Shown one piece after another: positions 1 through 9,664 of a stretch of 64,000 nucleotides of DNA. The stretch is taken from assembly GCF_000454545.1 (NCBI RefSeq), contig NZ_CM002139.1, positions 4,904,383-4,968,382 on the forward strand. Direction: 5' to 3'. A program made the position numbers and the translations under genes. The notes under the pieces were generated by a model. That model saw only the letters and a list, made by a program, of their open reading frames with translations. It made no database searches and was not told where the DNA came from. Numbering within the stretch: the first letter of the stretch is position 1; each line of letters starts with the position of its first letter. This DNA comes from Xanthomonas cassavae CFBP 4642. Its GTDB lineage: Bacteria; Pseudomonadota; Gammaproteobacteria; Xanthomonadales; Xanthomonadaceae.

Positions 1-504
1 AACGGCCAGGCGCGCGCACTCAAGCTCGCGGCGGGCAGCCTGGCGGTCCTGCCGGCCTGGGCTGCGCTGGTGCTGCTGCACGCCAATCCGGACAAGGGCA
101 ACCTGTGGCTGCTGACCGCGCTGACCATGGTGTGGGCGGCCGACTCGGGCGCGTACTTTGCCGGACGCGCGTTCGGCAAGCACAAGCTGGCGCCACGGAT
201 CAGCCCCAACAAGACCATCGAAGGCCTGATCGGCGGCATGCTGGCCGGTATTGCGGTGGCCTGCGCCTTCGGCTGGCTGGCCGGGCTGACCCTGGCGCAC
301 GTGCCGCAGCTGGTCCTGGTTTCGGCGGTGGCGGTGCTGGCCTCGGTGCTCGGCGACCTGTTCGAAAGCCTGCTCAAGCGGCATGCCGGCGCCAAGGACT
401 CGGGCGCGGTGATCCCGGGCCACGGCGGCGTGCTGGATCGTATCGATGGCGTGCTCGCCGCACTGCCGGTGTTCGCACTCGGCAAGGAAATTTTCGGATT
501 CTAA
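1..504 (+). CDS. cdsA: Phosphatidate cytidylyltransferase (CDP-diacylglycerol synthase), 3' part
   Basis: This is the C-terminal part of CdsA, the inner-membrane enzyme that converts phosphatidic acid and CTP to CDP-diacylglycerol, the precursor of all phospholipids. The open frame runs in from base 1 and stops at 504, so the start lies outside the window. Visible are hydrophobic membrane segments and the family signature near the end: [15 protein letters not shown], then SPNKTIEG, then the C-terminal [19 protein letters not shown] box with the conserved metal-binding aspartates. dxr begins 3 nt after the stop, so the two are co-transcribed. Identity is secure; only the 5' end is missing. Confidence 0.95.
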   Translation, partial: NGQARALKLAAGSLAVLPAWAALVLLHANPDKGNLWLLTALTMVWAADSGAYFAGRAFGKHKLAPRISPNKTIEGLIGGMLAGIAVACAFGWLAGLTLAHVPQLVLVSAVAVLASVLGDLFESLLKRHAGAKDSGAVIPGHGGVLDRIDGVLAALPVFALGKEIFGF

Positions 505-506
505 GC

Positions 507-1697
507 ATGGCTGGCTTTTCTCCCCGCCAGGTCGCGGTCTTCGGCGCGACCGGCTCGATCGGCACCTCGGCCCTGGACGTGATCGCCCGCCACCCGGAGC
601 GGCTGCGTGCCAGCGTGCTGTCGGCCGGCCGCCAGGTGGATACCCTGCTGGCGCTGTGCGCTGCCCACCGGCCCGCGCATGCGGTGATCGCCGATGAAGC
701 GCTGTATCCGGCGCTACGCGACGGCCTGCGTGCCGCCGGCCTGAACACCCAGGCGCACGCCGGTACCGCGGCGCTGGATGCACTGGCCGGCAGCGATGCC
801 TGCGACACGGTGGTGGCCGCGATCGTGGGTGCTGCGGGCCTGCCCTCCACCCTTGCCGCCGCGCGCGCCGGCAAGCGCGTGTTGCTGGCCAACAAGGAAT
901 CGCTGGTGCTGGCCGGCGAACTGCTGACCCGCACCGCAGCGGCCGCCGGCGCTGAAATCATCCCGATCGACAGCGAGCACAGCGCCATCTTCCAGTGCCT
1001 GCGCTCCTGCGACGCCAGCCGCGGCGTGCGTCGGGTGATCCTGACCGCCTCCGGCGGCCCGTTCCGCGGCTGGGACCGCGCCGCGCTGTCGGCCGTGACG
1101 CCCGCGCAGGCGGTGGCGCACCCCAAGTGGTCGATGGGCCCGAAGATCTCGGTGGATTCTGCGACCTTGATGAACAAGGGCCTGGAAGTCATCGAGGCGC
1201 ATCACCTGTTCGGCCTTCCCGGCGACCGGATCGATGTGCTGGTGCACCCGCAAAGCCTGGTGCATTCGCTGGTCGAATTCGTCGACGGCTCCACCCTGGC
1301 CCAGTTGGGTCTGCCGGACATGCGCACCACCCTGGCGGTCGGCCTGGCCTGGCCGGAGCGGGTCGAGTCAGGTGTTTCGGGGCTGGACCTGCTGCTGCAG
1401 CGCCGGCTGGATTTCGAGGCCCCCGACACCGCCGCATTCCCCTGCCTGGACCTGGCCTGGGAGGCGCTGCGCGCCGGCGGCACCGCCCCGGCCATCCTGA
1501 ACGCGGCCAACGAAGTGGCTGTTTCAGCGTTTCTTCAGGGCCAAATAGGTTTCCTAGCCATCCCTGCGTTGGTCGAACACACGTTGACAACGCTCCCGCG
1601 GCACAATGCCGACACCCTCGACACCCTGCTTCTTGCCGACGCGCAGGCCCGGCAGACCACCGAACGCGCCCTCGCCCAGTACGCCTTTCATGCCTGA
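507..1697 (+). CDS. dxr: 1-deoxy-D-xylulose 5-phosphate reductoisomerase
   Basis: Dxr (IspC) catalyses the first committed step of the MEP isoprenoid pathway, NADPH-dependent conversion of DXP to 2-C-methylerythritol 4-phosphate, in the cytosol. The 396-residue length matches the family. The N-terminal dinucleotide-binding motif GATGSIG is at residues 13-19. The metal-binding IPIDSEHSA segment is near residue 153, and the catalytic loop [19 protein letters not shown] follows. The ATG at 507 lies 3 nt after the cdsA stop. Co-location with cdsA and rseP is usual in gammaproteobacteria; uppS and frr would be expected just upstream, outside the window. Confidence 0.97.
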   Translation: MAGFSPRQVAVFGATGSIGTSALDVIARHPERLRASVLSAGRQVDTLLALCAAHRPAHAVIADEALYPALRDGLRAAGLNTQAHAGTAALDALAGSDACDTVVAAIVGAAGLPSTLAAARAGKRVLLANKESLVLAGELLTRTAAAAGAEIIPIDSEHSAIFQCLRSCDASRGVRRVILTASGGPFRGWDRAALSAVTPAQAVAHPKWSMGPKISVDSATLMNKGLEVIEAHHLFGLPGDRIDVLVHPQSLVHSLVEFVDGSTLAQLGLPDMRTTLAVGLAWPERVESGVSGLDLLLQRRLDFEAPDTAAFPCLDLAWEALRAGGTAPAILNAANEVAVSAFLQGQIGFLAIPALVEHTLTTLPRHNADTLDTLLLADAQARQTTERALAQYAFHA

Positions 1698-1723
1698 TCG
1701 ATTTACGCAACCGAGTTGCATCC

Positions 1724-3082
1724 ATGGGTGATTTCATCGGTTCGGTCTGGTGGATGATCGTCAGCCTGGGTGTCCTGGTGACCTTCCACGAATTCGGGCA
1801 CTTCTGGGTCGCACGCCGCTGCGGCGTCAAGGTGTTGCGCTTCTCGGTGGGCTTCGGCAAGCCGCTGTGGATGCGTCGCGACCGCCACGGTACCGAGTTC
1901 GTGGTGGCGGCGATTCCGCTGGGCGGCTACGTGCGGATGCTGGACGAACGCGAAGGCGACGTGCACCCGGCCGAGCGGGACCAGGCCTTCAATCGCAAGA
2001 CAGTGTGGCAGCGCATCGCGATTGTGGCCGCCGGCCCGATCGCCAATCTGCTGCTGTGCATGGCGATGCTGTGGGCCATGTTCGTGGTGGGCAAGCAGGA
2101 TTACTCGGCCACGGTCGGCCGCGCCGACGGCCTGGCGGCCGAAGCCGGTCTGACCCCGGGCGAACGCATCGTGCGCATCGACGGCCGCAGCGTAAGCAGC
2201 TGGAGCGATGCCAGCATGCAGCTCACCACCGCGGCGATGGACAAACGCGACATCCAGCTGCAGACCACCGCCGACGGCGCGGGCAACCGCGAACACACCC
2301 TGCGCCTGTCGCAGTTGCCGGTCGGTTTCGACGAACGCCGCGTGGCATCGCTGGCCGGCATCGGCTGGCAGTTCATGCTGCAACCGCCGGTAATCGCCGA
2401 GGTGGTCCCCGGCTCGGTGGCCGACGGCCTGCTCAAGCCGGGCGACCGCATCGTGGCCATCGACGGCCAGCCGATCCGCTCGGCCGAAGACATCATTCCG
2501 CAGGTGCAGGCGCTGGGCGAACACGGCGGCCTGGGCATGATCGAGGTGGCGCGCAAGGGCGAACAGGGCGAGGACCGGCTGGCGCTGGAGATTGCCCCAC
2601 GCAAGTCGCCGCAGGGCCAGTGGATGATCGGCATCCGCCCTGCCGCAGCGCCCGCTCCGGCGTACGACAGCCGCCAGCAGTACGGCCTGTTCGCCGCGGT
2701 GCCTGCCGCCATCCGTGAAACCGGCCGGATGACCGCCGATTCGCTGGGCATGATGAAGCGCATGCTGACCGGCCAGGCTTCGGTGAAGAACATCTCCGGG
2801 CCGGTCACGATCGCGCGCGCGGCCAACGCCTCGGCCGAACGCGGGCTCGACTGGTTCCTGTATTTCCTTGGTCTGCTGTCGCTGAGCCTGGCGATCATCA
2901 ACCTGATGCCCATCCCGATCTTGGACGGTGGGCATCTGCTGTATTACCTTATCGAGTTGATCAAGGGCAGCCCGATCAGCGAACGGGCCATGATTGCCGG
3001 GCAGTATGTCGGCCTGGCGGTCTTGGCAGGCTTGATGGGACTGGCGTTCTACAACGACATCCTTGGCCTGGTTCCACGATGA
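1724..3082 (+). CDS. rseP: RIP metalloprotease RseP (site-2 protease)
   Basis: RseP is an inner-membrane zinc protease that makes the intramembrane cut in anti-sigma-E (RseA) and clears signal-peptide remnants. The 452-residue protein carries the zinc motif HEFGH at residues 22-26 in the first membrane helix. Two PDZ domains lie in the periplasmic middle, and the third zinc ligand is in the NLMPIPILDGGH segment near residue 400. The start at 1724 places HEFGH in TM1 as in E. coli RseP; longer upstream frames are antisense or shifted reads of dxr. bamA follows directly, linking envelope-stress proteolysis with outer-membrane assembly. Confidence 0.97.
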   Translation: MGDFIGSVWWMIVSLGVLVTFHEFGHFWVARRCGVKVLRFSVGFGKPLWMRRDRHGTEFVVAAIPLGGYVRMLDEREGDVHPAERDQAFNRKTVWQRIAIVAAGPIANLLLCMAMLWAMFVVGKQDYSATVGRADGLAAEAGLTPGERIVRIDGRSVSSWSDASMQLTTAAMDKRDIQLQTTADGAGNREHTLRLSQLPVGFDERRVASLAGIGWQFMLQPPVIAEVVPGSVADGLLKPGDRIVAIDGQPIRSAEDIIPQVQALGEHGGLGMIEVARKGEQGEDRLALEIAPRKSPQGQWMIGIRPAAAPAPAYDSRQQYGLFAAVPAAIRETGRMTADSLGMMKRMLTGQASVKNISGPVTIARAANASAERGLDWFLYFLGLLSLSLAIINLMPIPILDGGHLLYYLIELIKGSPISERAMIAGQYVGLAVLAGLMGLAFYNDILGLVPR

Positions 3083-3165
3083 AGCTGCTCCACTCTTTCC
3101 GCCTGTTGTCGTCGTCATACGCCGGCACCCAGCAACACCTGAAATCGACTCCAACCGGATGTGAC

Positions 3166-5571
3166 ATGACGCGTCTTCCCACTCGCCGCCTGCTTGCCCT
3201 CGCTCTTGCCGCCGGCCTCAGCCTGCCAGCCGTTGCCCTGGCCGCCGAGCCGTTCGTTGCCAGCGACATCCGCGTCGACGGCCTGCAGCGCATTGCATCC
3301 GGCACCGTGTTCACCTATCTGCCGGTGAACCGCGGCGACACCGTGGACGATGCCAAGGTGGCCGATTCGATCCGCGCGCTCTACCGCACCGGCTTCTTCG
3401 AGGACGTGCAACTGGACCGCCAGGGCAACATCCTGGTGATCACCGTCAAGGAGCGCCCGGCGATCAACAAGCTCACCGTGACCGGCAACAAGGACATCAA
3501 GTCCGAAGAGCTGCTCAAGGGCCTGGGCGACATCGGCCTGAGCGAAGGCGGCACCTTCGATCGTCTGAGCCTGGACCGCGTGACCCAGGAACTGACCCGC
3601 CAGTACAACAACCGCGGCAAGTACAACGTCGAGATCACCCCGACGGTGAGCCCGCTGGACCGCAACCGCGTCGATGTGGCCATCGCGATCAAGGAAGGCA
3701 AGGCGGCCAAGATCCGCCACGTCAACCTGATCGGCACCGAAAAGTTCGCCAACGAGGACATCCTGGAGAACTGGGAATCCAAGGAGCACAACTGGGCCTC
3801 GTGGTATCGCCGCGACGACCAGTACTCCAAGGAAAAGATGTCCGGCGACCTGGAAAAGCTCAATTCCTGGTACCTGGATCGCGGTTACGTGGACTTCAGC
3901 ATCGACTCCACCCAGGTGTCGATCAGCCCGGACAAGCGCGACATGTTCGTCAGCGCCGGCGTCACCGAGGGCGAGCAGTACAAGATTTCCGAGATCAAGA
4001 TCACCGGCGACACCGTGCTGCCGCAGGCCGACATCGAGCGCCTGGTCATCCCCAAGGCCGGCGACATCTTCTCGCGTGCGCTGCTGGAGTACACCTCCGA
4101 TGCGATCGTCAACACGCTGAGCAACGTCGGTTACGCGTTCGCCAAGGTCAACCCGATCCCGACCCCGAACCGCGAGAACCGCACCGTTGCGGTGAACCTG
4201 CAGGTGGTGCCCGGCCCGCGCGTGACCGTGCGCCGCATCCTTTACAAGGGCAACAGCCGCACCTCCGATGAGGTCCTGCGCCGCGAAATGCGCCAGTTCG
4301 AAAACACCTGGTATTCGCAGGCGGCGATCGACCGTTCAAAGATCCGTCTGCAGCGCCTGGGCTACTTCGAGAGCGTGGACGTGGAAACGCCGGCAGTGCC
4401 GGGCAGCAACGACCAGGTCGACGTGGTCTACAACGTCAAGGAAACCACCTCCGGCAGCTTCGTGTTCGGCCTGGGCTACTCGCAGAGCTTCGGCGTGACC
4501 ACCTCGGTGCAGTTGTCGCAGAACAACTTCCTGGGCGGCGGCAACCGGGTGGCAGTGGAAGCCTCGCGCAGCAGCTACCAGCAGCGCTATGCGTTCTCCT
4601 ACACCAATCCGTTCTTTACCGACGACGGCGTGTCGTTGGGCTACAACCTGTCGTGGCGCTCGCTGGACTACTCGGACTTCAACACCGCGCAGTACAACAG
4701 CAAGAACGGCTCGGCGCAGGTGGTGTTCGGCGTGCCGATCACCGAAAACGATACCGTCTCGGCGATGGTCGGCATCGACAGCAACCAGATCAACACGTTT
4801 CAGGGCCAGACCCCGCAGGCCATCATCGATTATATCGATGCGATCGGCACAAGCACCTTCCATGCCTGGCGCGCCGAACTGGGCTGGGCACGCGATACCC
4901 GCAACGACTTCTTCATGCCGACCCGCGGCATGTACCAGCGCGTCGGCTTGGAGGCCACCCTGCCCGGCTCCACGGTCGAGTACTACAAGTTCAACTACCA
5001 GATCTCCAACTATTGGCCGATCATACCGGCGATCGTATTGAATACCCGCTTCGAGCTGGGCTATGGCGACAGCTATGGCAACGACAGCTCGCGTGTGATT
5101 TGCGGAATAGAGAGCAGTACGACATTTACGGAACAACCCTGCAATGGCAGCAACCTGCTCCGATCCGTGACGGCCACCGGCCTGCCGTTCTACGAGAACT
5201 TCTACGCTGGCGGTACCAACTCGGTGCGCGGCTTCGAAGACAACACGCTGGGTCCACGTTCGGAAAGTACCCTGAACTACACGCGCGGACAGCCGCTGGG
5301 TGGTTCGTTCAAGACCGTCGGTTCGGTGGAAATGTATTTCCCGAAGCTATTCGACAGCCCGTCGGCACGCGTGTCGGCGTTCTTCGACTTCGGTAATGTC
5401 TACGACGGCGTGGACAACTTCAAGGCCAACGAGCTGCGCGCGTCCACCGGCGTGGCGCTGTTGTGGCGCGCCCCGGTCGGCCCCATCTCTATCAGCTACG
5501 CGTTCCCGCTGAAGAAGGAAGACAACGACGAGATCGAGCGCCTGCAGTTCACCTTCGGTGGCCAGTTCTAA
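3166..5571 (+). CDS. bamA: Outer membrane protein assembly factor BamA
   Basis: BamA (YaeT/Omp85) is the central beta-barrel subunit of the BAM complex that folds and inserts outer-membrane proteins. The chosen ATG at 3166 gives an 801-residue precursor with a standard signal peptide (MTRLPTRRLLALALAAGLSL, cleavage after ALAA). An upstream ATG at 3079, overlapping the rseP stop, would add 29 residues before the signal peptide and is less likely. The periplasmic half holds five POTRA domains (roughly residues 25-420). The C-terminal barrel includes the conserved GGTNSVRGF lid-lock segment and ends in a terminal phenylalanine, as expected of a BAM substrate. A strong hairpin terminator follows. 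Confidence 0.97.
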   Translation: MTRLPTRRLLALALAAGLSLPAVALAAEPFVASDIRVDGLQRIASGTVFTYLPVNRGDTVDDAKVADSIRALYRTGFFEDVQLDRQGNILVITVKERPAINKLTVTGNKDIKSEELLKGLGDIGLSEGGTFDRLSLDRVTQELTRQYNNRGKYNVEITPTVSPLDRNRVDVAIAIKEGKAAKIRHVNLIGTEKFANEDILENWESKEHNWASWYRRDDQYSKEKMSGDLEKLNSWYLDRGYVDFSIDSTQVSISPDKRDMFVSAGVTEGEQYKISEIKITGDTVLPQADIERLVIPKAGDIFSRALLEYTSDAIVNTLSNVGYAFAKVNPIPTPNRENRTVAVNLQVVPGPRVTVRRILYKGNSRTSDEVLRREMRQFENTWYSQAAIDRSKIRLQRLGYFESVDVETPAVPGSNDQVDVVYNVKETTSGSFVFGLGYSQSFGVTTSVQLSQNNFLGGGNRVAVEASRSSYQQRYAFSYTNPFFTDDGVSLGYNLSWRSLDYSDFNTAQYNSKNGSAQVVFGVPITENDTVSAMVGIDSNQINTFQGQTPQAIIDYIDAIGTSTFHAWRAELGWARDTRNDFFMPTRGMYQRVGLEATLPGSTVEYYKFNYQISNYWPIIPAIVLNTRFELGYGDSYGNDSSRVICGIESSTTFTEQPCNGSNLLRSVTATGLPFYENFYAGGTNSVRGFEDNTLGPRSESTLNYTRGQPLGGSFKTVGSVEMYFPKLFDSPSARVSAFFDFGNVYDGVDNFKANELRASTGVALLWRAPVGPISISYAFPLKKEDNDEIERLQFTFGGQF

Positions 5572-5584
5572 GATTGGCAAGCAG

Positions 5585-5625
5585 ACAATGGCGGCCCGGA
5601 TGCTCGGGCCGCCATTGTTTGTTTG
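5585..5625 (+). terminator. Rho-independent terminator after bamA
   Basis: A perfect 14-bp stem (5585-5598 paired with 5605-5618) with a 6-nt loop is followed by a T-rich tail (TTTGTTTG). It lies 13 nt past the bamA stop and just before the 3' end of the antisense small gene, so it may serve both strands. It implies that lpxD needs its own promoter rather than relying only on read-through. Confidence 0.85.
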
Positions 5626-5647
5626 AACACCGTGGTGTGAGACAGAC

Positions 5648-5839
5648 TTAGAAGCAGTTGTTCCAGACGTTGCCCAGGCAACTGGCGGTGGTGCTCCAAT
5701 CGGACGAGTCCACGCATTGCACCTGCTGGTCCCAAAAGCTCTGCGCATCGGCGCGCTGCTGCGCAAAATCGTCGGCTGATGCGCTGCTGACAGCGCCCAG
5801 CGGGATCACACCGGCGAACGTGGAGAGGAGGGATTTCAT
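5648..5839 (-). CDS. Small secreted protein, function unknown
   Basis: This 63-codon gene lies antisense between bamA and lpxD. It has an excellent ribosome binding site (AGGAAGAAG) directly before its ATG. The N-terminus is a plausible signal peptide (MKSLLSTFAGVIPLGAVSSA, likely cut after ASA). The mature part is about 40 residues, acidic and rich in Asp, Gln, Ser and Trp, with three cysteines in the second half, the last next to the C-terminus. I do not recognise the family. It occupies the place where many gammaproteobacteria carry skp between bamA and lpxD, but it does not resemble Skp in length or composition. The RBS and signal peptide make it likely real. Confidence 0.65.
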   Translation of the reverse strand: MKSLLSTFAGVIPLGAVSSASADDFAQQRADAQSFWDQQVQCVDSSDWSTTASCLGNVWNNCF

Positions 5840-5965
5840 ATGCTTCTTCCTGGGTTAGCCGCGCGGTTGCGGCCAGGCAACAGATATGCCTGACTGTTTA
5901 GCGCATTCTTGGCCATGTTTTTTTCCATAAAAACAGCCACTTACTGTTTACGCGAGGTTCACCTG

Positions 5966-6979
5966 ATGTCTCTGACCGCCAGTGCGATTGCCGAACAATT
6001 TGGTCTGACCGTCGTTGGCGACGGCACGACCGAAGTCGCCGGGGTGGCGACACTGGCGCACGCCGGCGCAGGCCAGCTGAGCTTCCTGTCCAATCCGCGC
6101 TACCGGCCGCAGCTGGCCGACACGCAGGCGGCCGTGGTCGTGATACGCGCCGAAGATGCCGAGGCCGCGCGCGGCACCGCGCTGGTCGCCAAGGACCCGT
6201 ATACCGCGTTCGCCAAGATTGCGGCGCTGTTCGACGTGGCGCCGGTACGCGCGCCCGGCATCCACCCGTCGGCAGTAGTCGACCCCACCGCACAGGTCTC
6301 GCCGGGTGCCCATGTCGGCCCGTTCGTCAGCGTCGGCGCACGCAGCCGGGTGGGCGATGGCTGCATCATCGGCACCGGCAGCATCATCGGCGAAGACTGC
6401 GTGGTGGACGATGGCAGCGAGCTGATCGCACGCGTCACCCTGGTCACCCGGGTGCGGCTGGGCAAGCGCGTACGCATCCATCCCGGCGCGGTGATCGGCG
6501 CCGACGGCTTCGGCCTGGCGATGGACGCCGGCCACTGGATCAAGGTGCCGCAGCTGGGCGGCGTGGTCATCGGCGACGATTGCGAGATCGGCGCCAACAC
6601 CTGCATCGACCGCGGCGCGCTGGAAGACACCGTGCTGGAAGAAGACGTGCGCGTGGATAACCTGGTGCAGATCGCGCACAACTGCCGCATCGGCGCCCAT
6701 AGTGCCATCGCTGGCTGCACCGGCATTGCCGGCAGCGCCAAGATCGGCCGCTATTGCCTGCTTGGCGGCCACGTCGGCGTGGTTGGCCACCTGGAGATCT
6801 GCGACAAGGTGGTGATCACCGGCAAATCGGTGGTGCGCAATTCCATCCATGAGCCGGGCGAATATTCGTCCGGCACCCCCCTCACCGATAACCGCACATG
6901 GCGCAAGAATGCCGCGCGCTTCAAGCAACTCGATGCGCTGGCAAGGCGCATCCTGGCTGTGGGCAAGGAGAACGCATGA
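5966..6979 (+). CDS. lpxD: UDP-3-O-(3-hydroxyacyl)glucosamine N-acyltransferase
   Basis: LpxD adds the second 3-hydroxyacyl chain, from acyl-ACP, to the amine of UDP-3-O-acyl-glucosamine in lipid A synthesis. The 337-residue length fits the family. An N-terminal uridine-binding domain is followed by a left-handed beta-helix of hexapeptide repeats. The catalytic histidine is in the AHNCRIGAHSAIAG segment near residue 237. I chose the ATG at 5966 because the protein then begins MSLTASAIAEQFGL as in orthologues and is preceded by GAGGTTCACCTG. An ATG at 5909 would add 19 unusual residues. It overlaps fabZ by 4 nt (ATGA). Confidence 0.95.
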   Translation: MSLTASAIAEQFGLTVVGDGTTEVAGVATLAHAGAGQLSFLSNPRYRPQLADTQAAVVVIRAEDAEAARGTALVAKDPYTAFAKIAALFDVAPVRAPGIHPSAVVDPTAQVSPGAHVGPFVSVGARSRVGDGCIIGTGSIIGEDCVVDDGSELIARVTLVTRVRLGKRVRIHPGAVIGADGFGLAMDAGHWIKVPQLGGVVIGDDCEIGANTCIDRGALEDTVLEEDVRVDNLVQIAHNCRIGAHSAIAGCTGIAGSAKIGRYCLLGGHVGVVGHLEICDKVVITGKSVVRNSIHEPGEYSSGTPLTDNRTWRKNAARFKQLDALARRILAVGKENA

Positions 6980-7437
6980 GTCACCCCGTTTACGAGCTGC
7001 CGATCGACGTCAACCAGATCCAGACGCTGATCCCGCACCGCTACCCGTTCCTGCTGATCGACCGCGTCATCGAGCTGGACCTGGAAGCCAAGCGCATCGT
7101 CGGCCAGAAGAACGTCAGCATCAACGAGCCGTTCTTCCAGGGCCACTTCCCGACCCGCCCGGTGATGCCCGGCGTGCTGATCATCGAAGCGCTGGCGCAG
7201 GCCGGCGGCGTGATGACCCAGCTCGGCCTGGGGCGCGATGCGTTGTCCAAGTTGTTCTATATGGTCAAGGTCGACAACGCCCGCTTCAACAAGCAGGTGG
7301 TGCCGGGCGACGTGCTGATCCTGGACGTGCAGATGAAACGCCTGATCCGCAACATGGGATGCTATTACGGCGAGGCCAAGGTCAACGGCGAAGTCGTGGC
7401 CAGCGCGGAAGTCATGTGCGCCGGCGCCAAGGAATAA
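6976..7437 (+). CDS. fabZ: 3-hydroxyacyl-ACP dehydratase FabZ
   Basis: FabZ dehydrates (3R)-hydroxyacyl-ACP to trans-2-enoyl-ACP in fatty acid elongation and competes with LpxA/LpxD for the shared hydroxyacyl-ACP pool. The 153-residue hot-dog-fold protein carries the active-site motif [11 protein letters not shown] (His near residue 56) and the catalytic Glu in the following helix IIEALAQ. The start overlaps the lpxD stop (ATGA at 6976). An upstream in-frame extension lies inside lpxD and is a shadow. Placement between lpxD and lpxA is the usual arrangement. Confidence 0.97.
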   Translation: MSHPVYELPIDVNQIQTLIPHRYPFLLIDRVIELDLEAKRIVGQKNVSINEPFFQGHFPTRPVMPGVLIIEALAQAGGVMTQLGLGRDALSKLFYMVKVDNARFNKQVVPGDVLILDVQMKRLIRNMGCYYGEAKVNGEVVASAEVMCAGAKE

Positions 7438-7460
7438 TCCGTTTTTGGAGGTGAGAGACG

Positions 7461-8252
7461 ATGCGTGATCAGGCACCCTTGATTCATCCCACCGCTGTCA
7501 TCGATCCCGCGGCGCGACTGGCAGACGATGTGCGCGTCGGCGCGTTCTGCCTGATCGGTGCCGACGTAGAGATCGGCGCCGGCACCGCGGTGGGGCCGCA
7601 TTGCTCGATCCACGGCCCCACCCGGATCGGCCGCAACAACCGCTTCATCGGCCACGCCGCGATCGGCGGCGAACCGCAGGACAAGAAGTACGCCGGCGAG
7701 CGCACCGAACTGGTGATCGGCGACGGCAACGTGATCCGCGAGTTCGTCACCATCAATCGCGGCACCGGCGGCGGCGGCGGCATCACCGGGATCGGCAACG
7801 ACAACTGGATGCTGGCCTACACGCACGTGGCGCACGACTGTCATGTTGGCAACCATTGCGTGTTTTCCAACAACACCACCCTGGCCGGCCACGTCACCGT
7901 GGGCGACTACGTGATCATCAGCGGCTTTGCCGGCGCGCACCAGTTCTGCCGCATCGGCGCGCACGCCTTCCTGGGCATGGGCGCGCTGACCAACGGCGAC
8001 GTGCCGCCGTTCACCATGGTGGGCAGCGAATCGCTGGGCCGCCCGCGCGGCATCAACAGCGAAGGCCTCAAACGCCGCGGTTTCGATGCCGAGCGCATCA
8101 CCGCGATCAAGCGCGCCTACCGCACGCTCTACGTGGCCGGCCTGCCGCTTGCCGACGCGAAGCTGCAGCTCGCCGAGCAGGCCAGGAGCAGCGAGGACGT
8201 GCGCGGGATGCTCGAGTTCATCGCAGCGGCAGAGCGGCCGTTGTTGCGATGA
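7461..8252 (+). CDS. lpxA: UDP-N-acetylglucosamine acyltransferase
   Basis: LpxA catalyses the first step of lipid A synthesis, transfer of a 3-hydroxyacyl chain from ACP to the 3-OH of UDP-GlcNAc. The 263-residue protein matches E. coli LpxA in length. It is built of hexapeptide repeats, with the catalytic histidine in the segment [12 protein letters not shown] (about residue 123) and the [12 protein letters not shown] motif. A GGAGGTGAGAG ribosome binding site precedes the ATG. The stop overlaps lpxB by 4 nt, indicating translational coupling. Confidence 0.97.
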   Translation: MRDQAPLIHPTAVIDPAARLADDVRVGAFCLIGADVEIGAGTAVGPHCSIHGPTRIGRNNRFIGHAAIGGEPQDKKYAGERTELVIGDGNVIREFVTINRGTGGGGGITGIGNDNWMLAYTHVAHDCHVGNHCVFSNNTTLAGHVTVGDYVIISGFAGAHQFCRIGAHAFLGMGALTNGDVPPFTMVGSESLGRPRGINSEGLKRRGFDAERITAIKRAYRTLYVAGLPLADAKLQLAEQARSSEDVRGMLEFIAAAERPLLR

Positions 8253-9568
8253 AGGAAATCGGGAATCGAGAGTCGGGAATCGAGACAGGCGTGCATGAGC
8301 GCGCGCCTGCAGACGGCGACCCGACGGCTCTGCCGATTCCCCATTCCCCACTCCCCATTCCCGGCGCGCGTGCGCGCCCTCCCCGCATCGCGCTGATCGC
8401 AGGCGAGGCCTCCGGCGACATCCTGGGCGCGGGGCTGATCGAGCAGTTGCGGCTGCGCTACCCGGGTGCCGAATTCGTGGGCATCGGCGGCGATGCGATG
8501 CGCGGTGCGGGATGCCAGACCTGGTTCGATGCCAGCGAGCTGGCGGTGATGGGCCTGACCGAGGTGCTGCGGCATCTGCCGCGCCTGCTCAAGCTGCGCA
8601 GCGCGTTCCGCGAGCGCGTGCTGGCGTGGAAGCCGGACGTGTTCATCGGCATCGATGCGCCGGATTTCAATCTGCCGGTGGAGCGCTGGCTCAAGCAGCG
8701 CGGCATCAAGACCGTGCATTACGTCAGCCCCTCGGTCTGGGCCTGGCGCGAAAAGCGTGCGGAAAAGATCGGCGCCAGTGCCGACCTGGTGCTGTGCCTG
8801 TTCCCGATGGAACCGCCGATCTATGCCAAACACGGCGTGGACGCGCGCTTCGTCGGCCACCCGATGGCCGACGACATCGGCTACCAGGCCGACCGCGAGG
8901 CCGCGCGCGCCAAGCTGGGGTTGTCTGCCTCCAGTACCGTGCTGGCGGTGCTGCCGGGCAGCCGACATGGCGAGATCAGCCGCCTCGGCGACACCTTCTT
9001 CCAGGCGGCCTGGCTGGTGTCCGAACACCTGTCCAATTTGCATGTGCTGGTGCCCGCCGCCAACCCGGGCTGCAAGCAATCGCTGGCCGAACAGCTATCG
9101 CGTTCTTCGCTGCCGGTGATGCGCTCGCACCTGCTCGACGGCCAGGCGCGCACGGCGATGCTGGCCGCCGACGTGGTGCTGCTGGCCTCCGGCACCGCCA
9201 CGCTGGAGGCCATGCTGGTCAAGCGCCCGATGGTGGTCGGCTACAAGGTGGCGCCGCTGACCTACCGCATCGTCAAGACGCTGGGACTGCTCAAGGTCAA
9301 CCGCTATGCGCTGCCCAACATCCTGGCCAACGACGACCTCGCCCCCGAGCTGATGCAGGACGACTGCACCCCGGAACGGCTATGTGTGGCGCTGCTGGAC
9401 TGGTTCAAGCACCCCGGCAAGGTCGCCGCCCTGCAGCCGCGGTATCTGGCCCTGCACGCGCAACTGCGCCGCGATGCGTCCGCACGCGCGGCCGATGCGG
9501 TGGCCGGGCTGCTTCAGGGCCGGGATTCGGGAGTGGGCATTCGGGATTCGTCAGGAGCGAAGGCATGA
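8249..9568 (+). CDS. lpxB: Lipid-A-disaccharide synthase, with repeat-derived ends
   Basis: LpxB condenses UDP-2,3-diacylglucosamine with lipid X to form the lipid A disaccharide. The family core starts near residue 48, with the GEASGD motif at about 52-57, and continues through [21 protein letters not shown] and the [11 protein letters not shown] segment. The ATG at 8249 overlaps the lpxA stop. The resulting 439-residue protein is about 50 longer than E. coli LpxB. The extra N-terminus (residues 2-45) and the last 15 residues are translated from heptamer repeat arms (8261-8285, 8335-8362 and 9522-9550). A GTG at 8291 is an alternative start but still lies inside the repeat element. Function of the core is secure. 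Confidence 0.95.
   Translation: MKEIGNRESGIETGVHERAPADGDPTALPIPHSPLPIPGARARPPRIALIAGEASGDILGAGLIEQLRLRYPGAEFVGIGGDAMRGAGCQTWFDASELAVMGLTEVLRHLPRLLKLRSAFRERVLAWKPDVFIGIDAPDFNLPVERWLKQRGIKTVHYVSPSVWAWREKRAEKIGASADLVLCLFPMEPPIYAKHGVDARFVGHPMADDIGYQADREAARAKLGLSASSTVLAVLPGSRHGEISRLGDTFFQAAWLVSEHLSNLHVLVPAANPGCKQSLAEQLSRSSLPVMRSHLLDGQARTAMLAADVVLLASGTATLEAMLVKRPMVVGYKVAPLTYRIVKTLGLLKVNRYALPNILANDDLAPELMQDDCTPERLCVALLDWFKHPGKVAALQPRYLALHAQLRRDASARAADAVAGLLQGRDSGVGIRDSSGAKA
8261..8362. repeat. Paired inverted heptamer arrays inside the lpxB 5' end
   Basis: The left arm (8261-8285) consists of 7-nt units of the GGGAATC type. The right arm (8335-8362) holds the complementary CCCCATT/GATTCCC type. About 50 nt lie between them. 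The two arms can pair as a long imperfect stem. Here the whole element is read through as the N-terminus of LpxB. Confidence 0.8.
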
Positions 9569-9664
9569 ATCTCCGCGCCTCTCACCCTCCAGGCGAAAGT
9601 GCAAATGCCGAGCAACGTCAGTCGCCGTTGTTTAGCCAATCCCAAATCCCTAATTCCCAATCCC
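9522..9664. repeat. Paired inverted heptamer arrays across lpxB-rnhB
   Basis: The left arm 9522-9550 (GGGATTC-type units) encodes the end of LpxB. The right arm 9637-9664 (CAATCCC-type units) encodes residues just before the RnhB core. The period is 7 nt in both arms, in inverted orientation. Confidence 0.8.

Noticed and set aside
1703..3154. 483-codon antisense frame over rseP
   Set aside because: It is a shadow of rseP; the translation is low-complexity, without a signal, domain or RBS.
5880..5965. GTTTTTTTCC/AAAAAC stretch before lpxD as a terminator
   Set aside because: The stem is very short and A/T only; it is more likely part of the lpxD promoter region.
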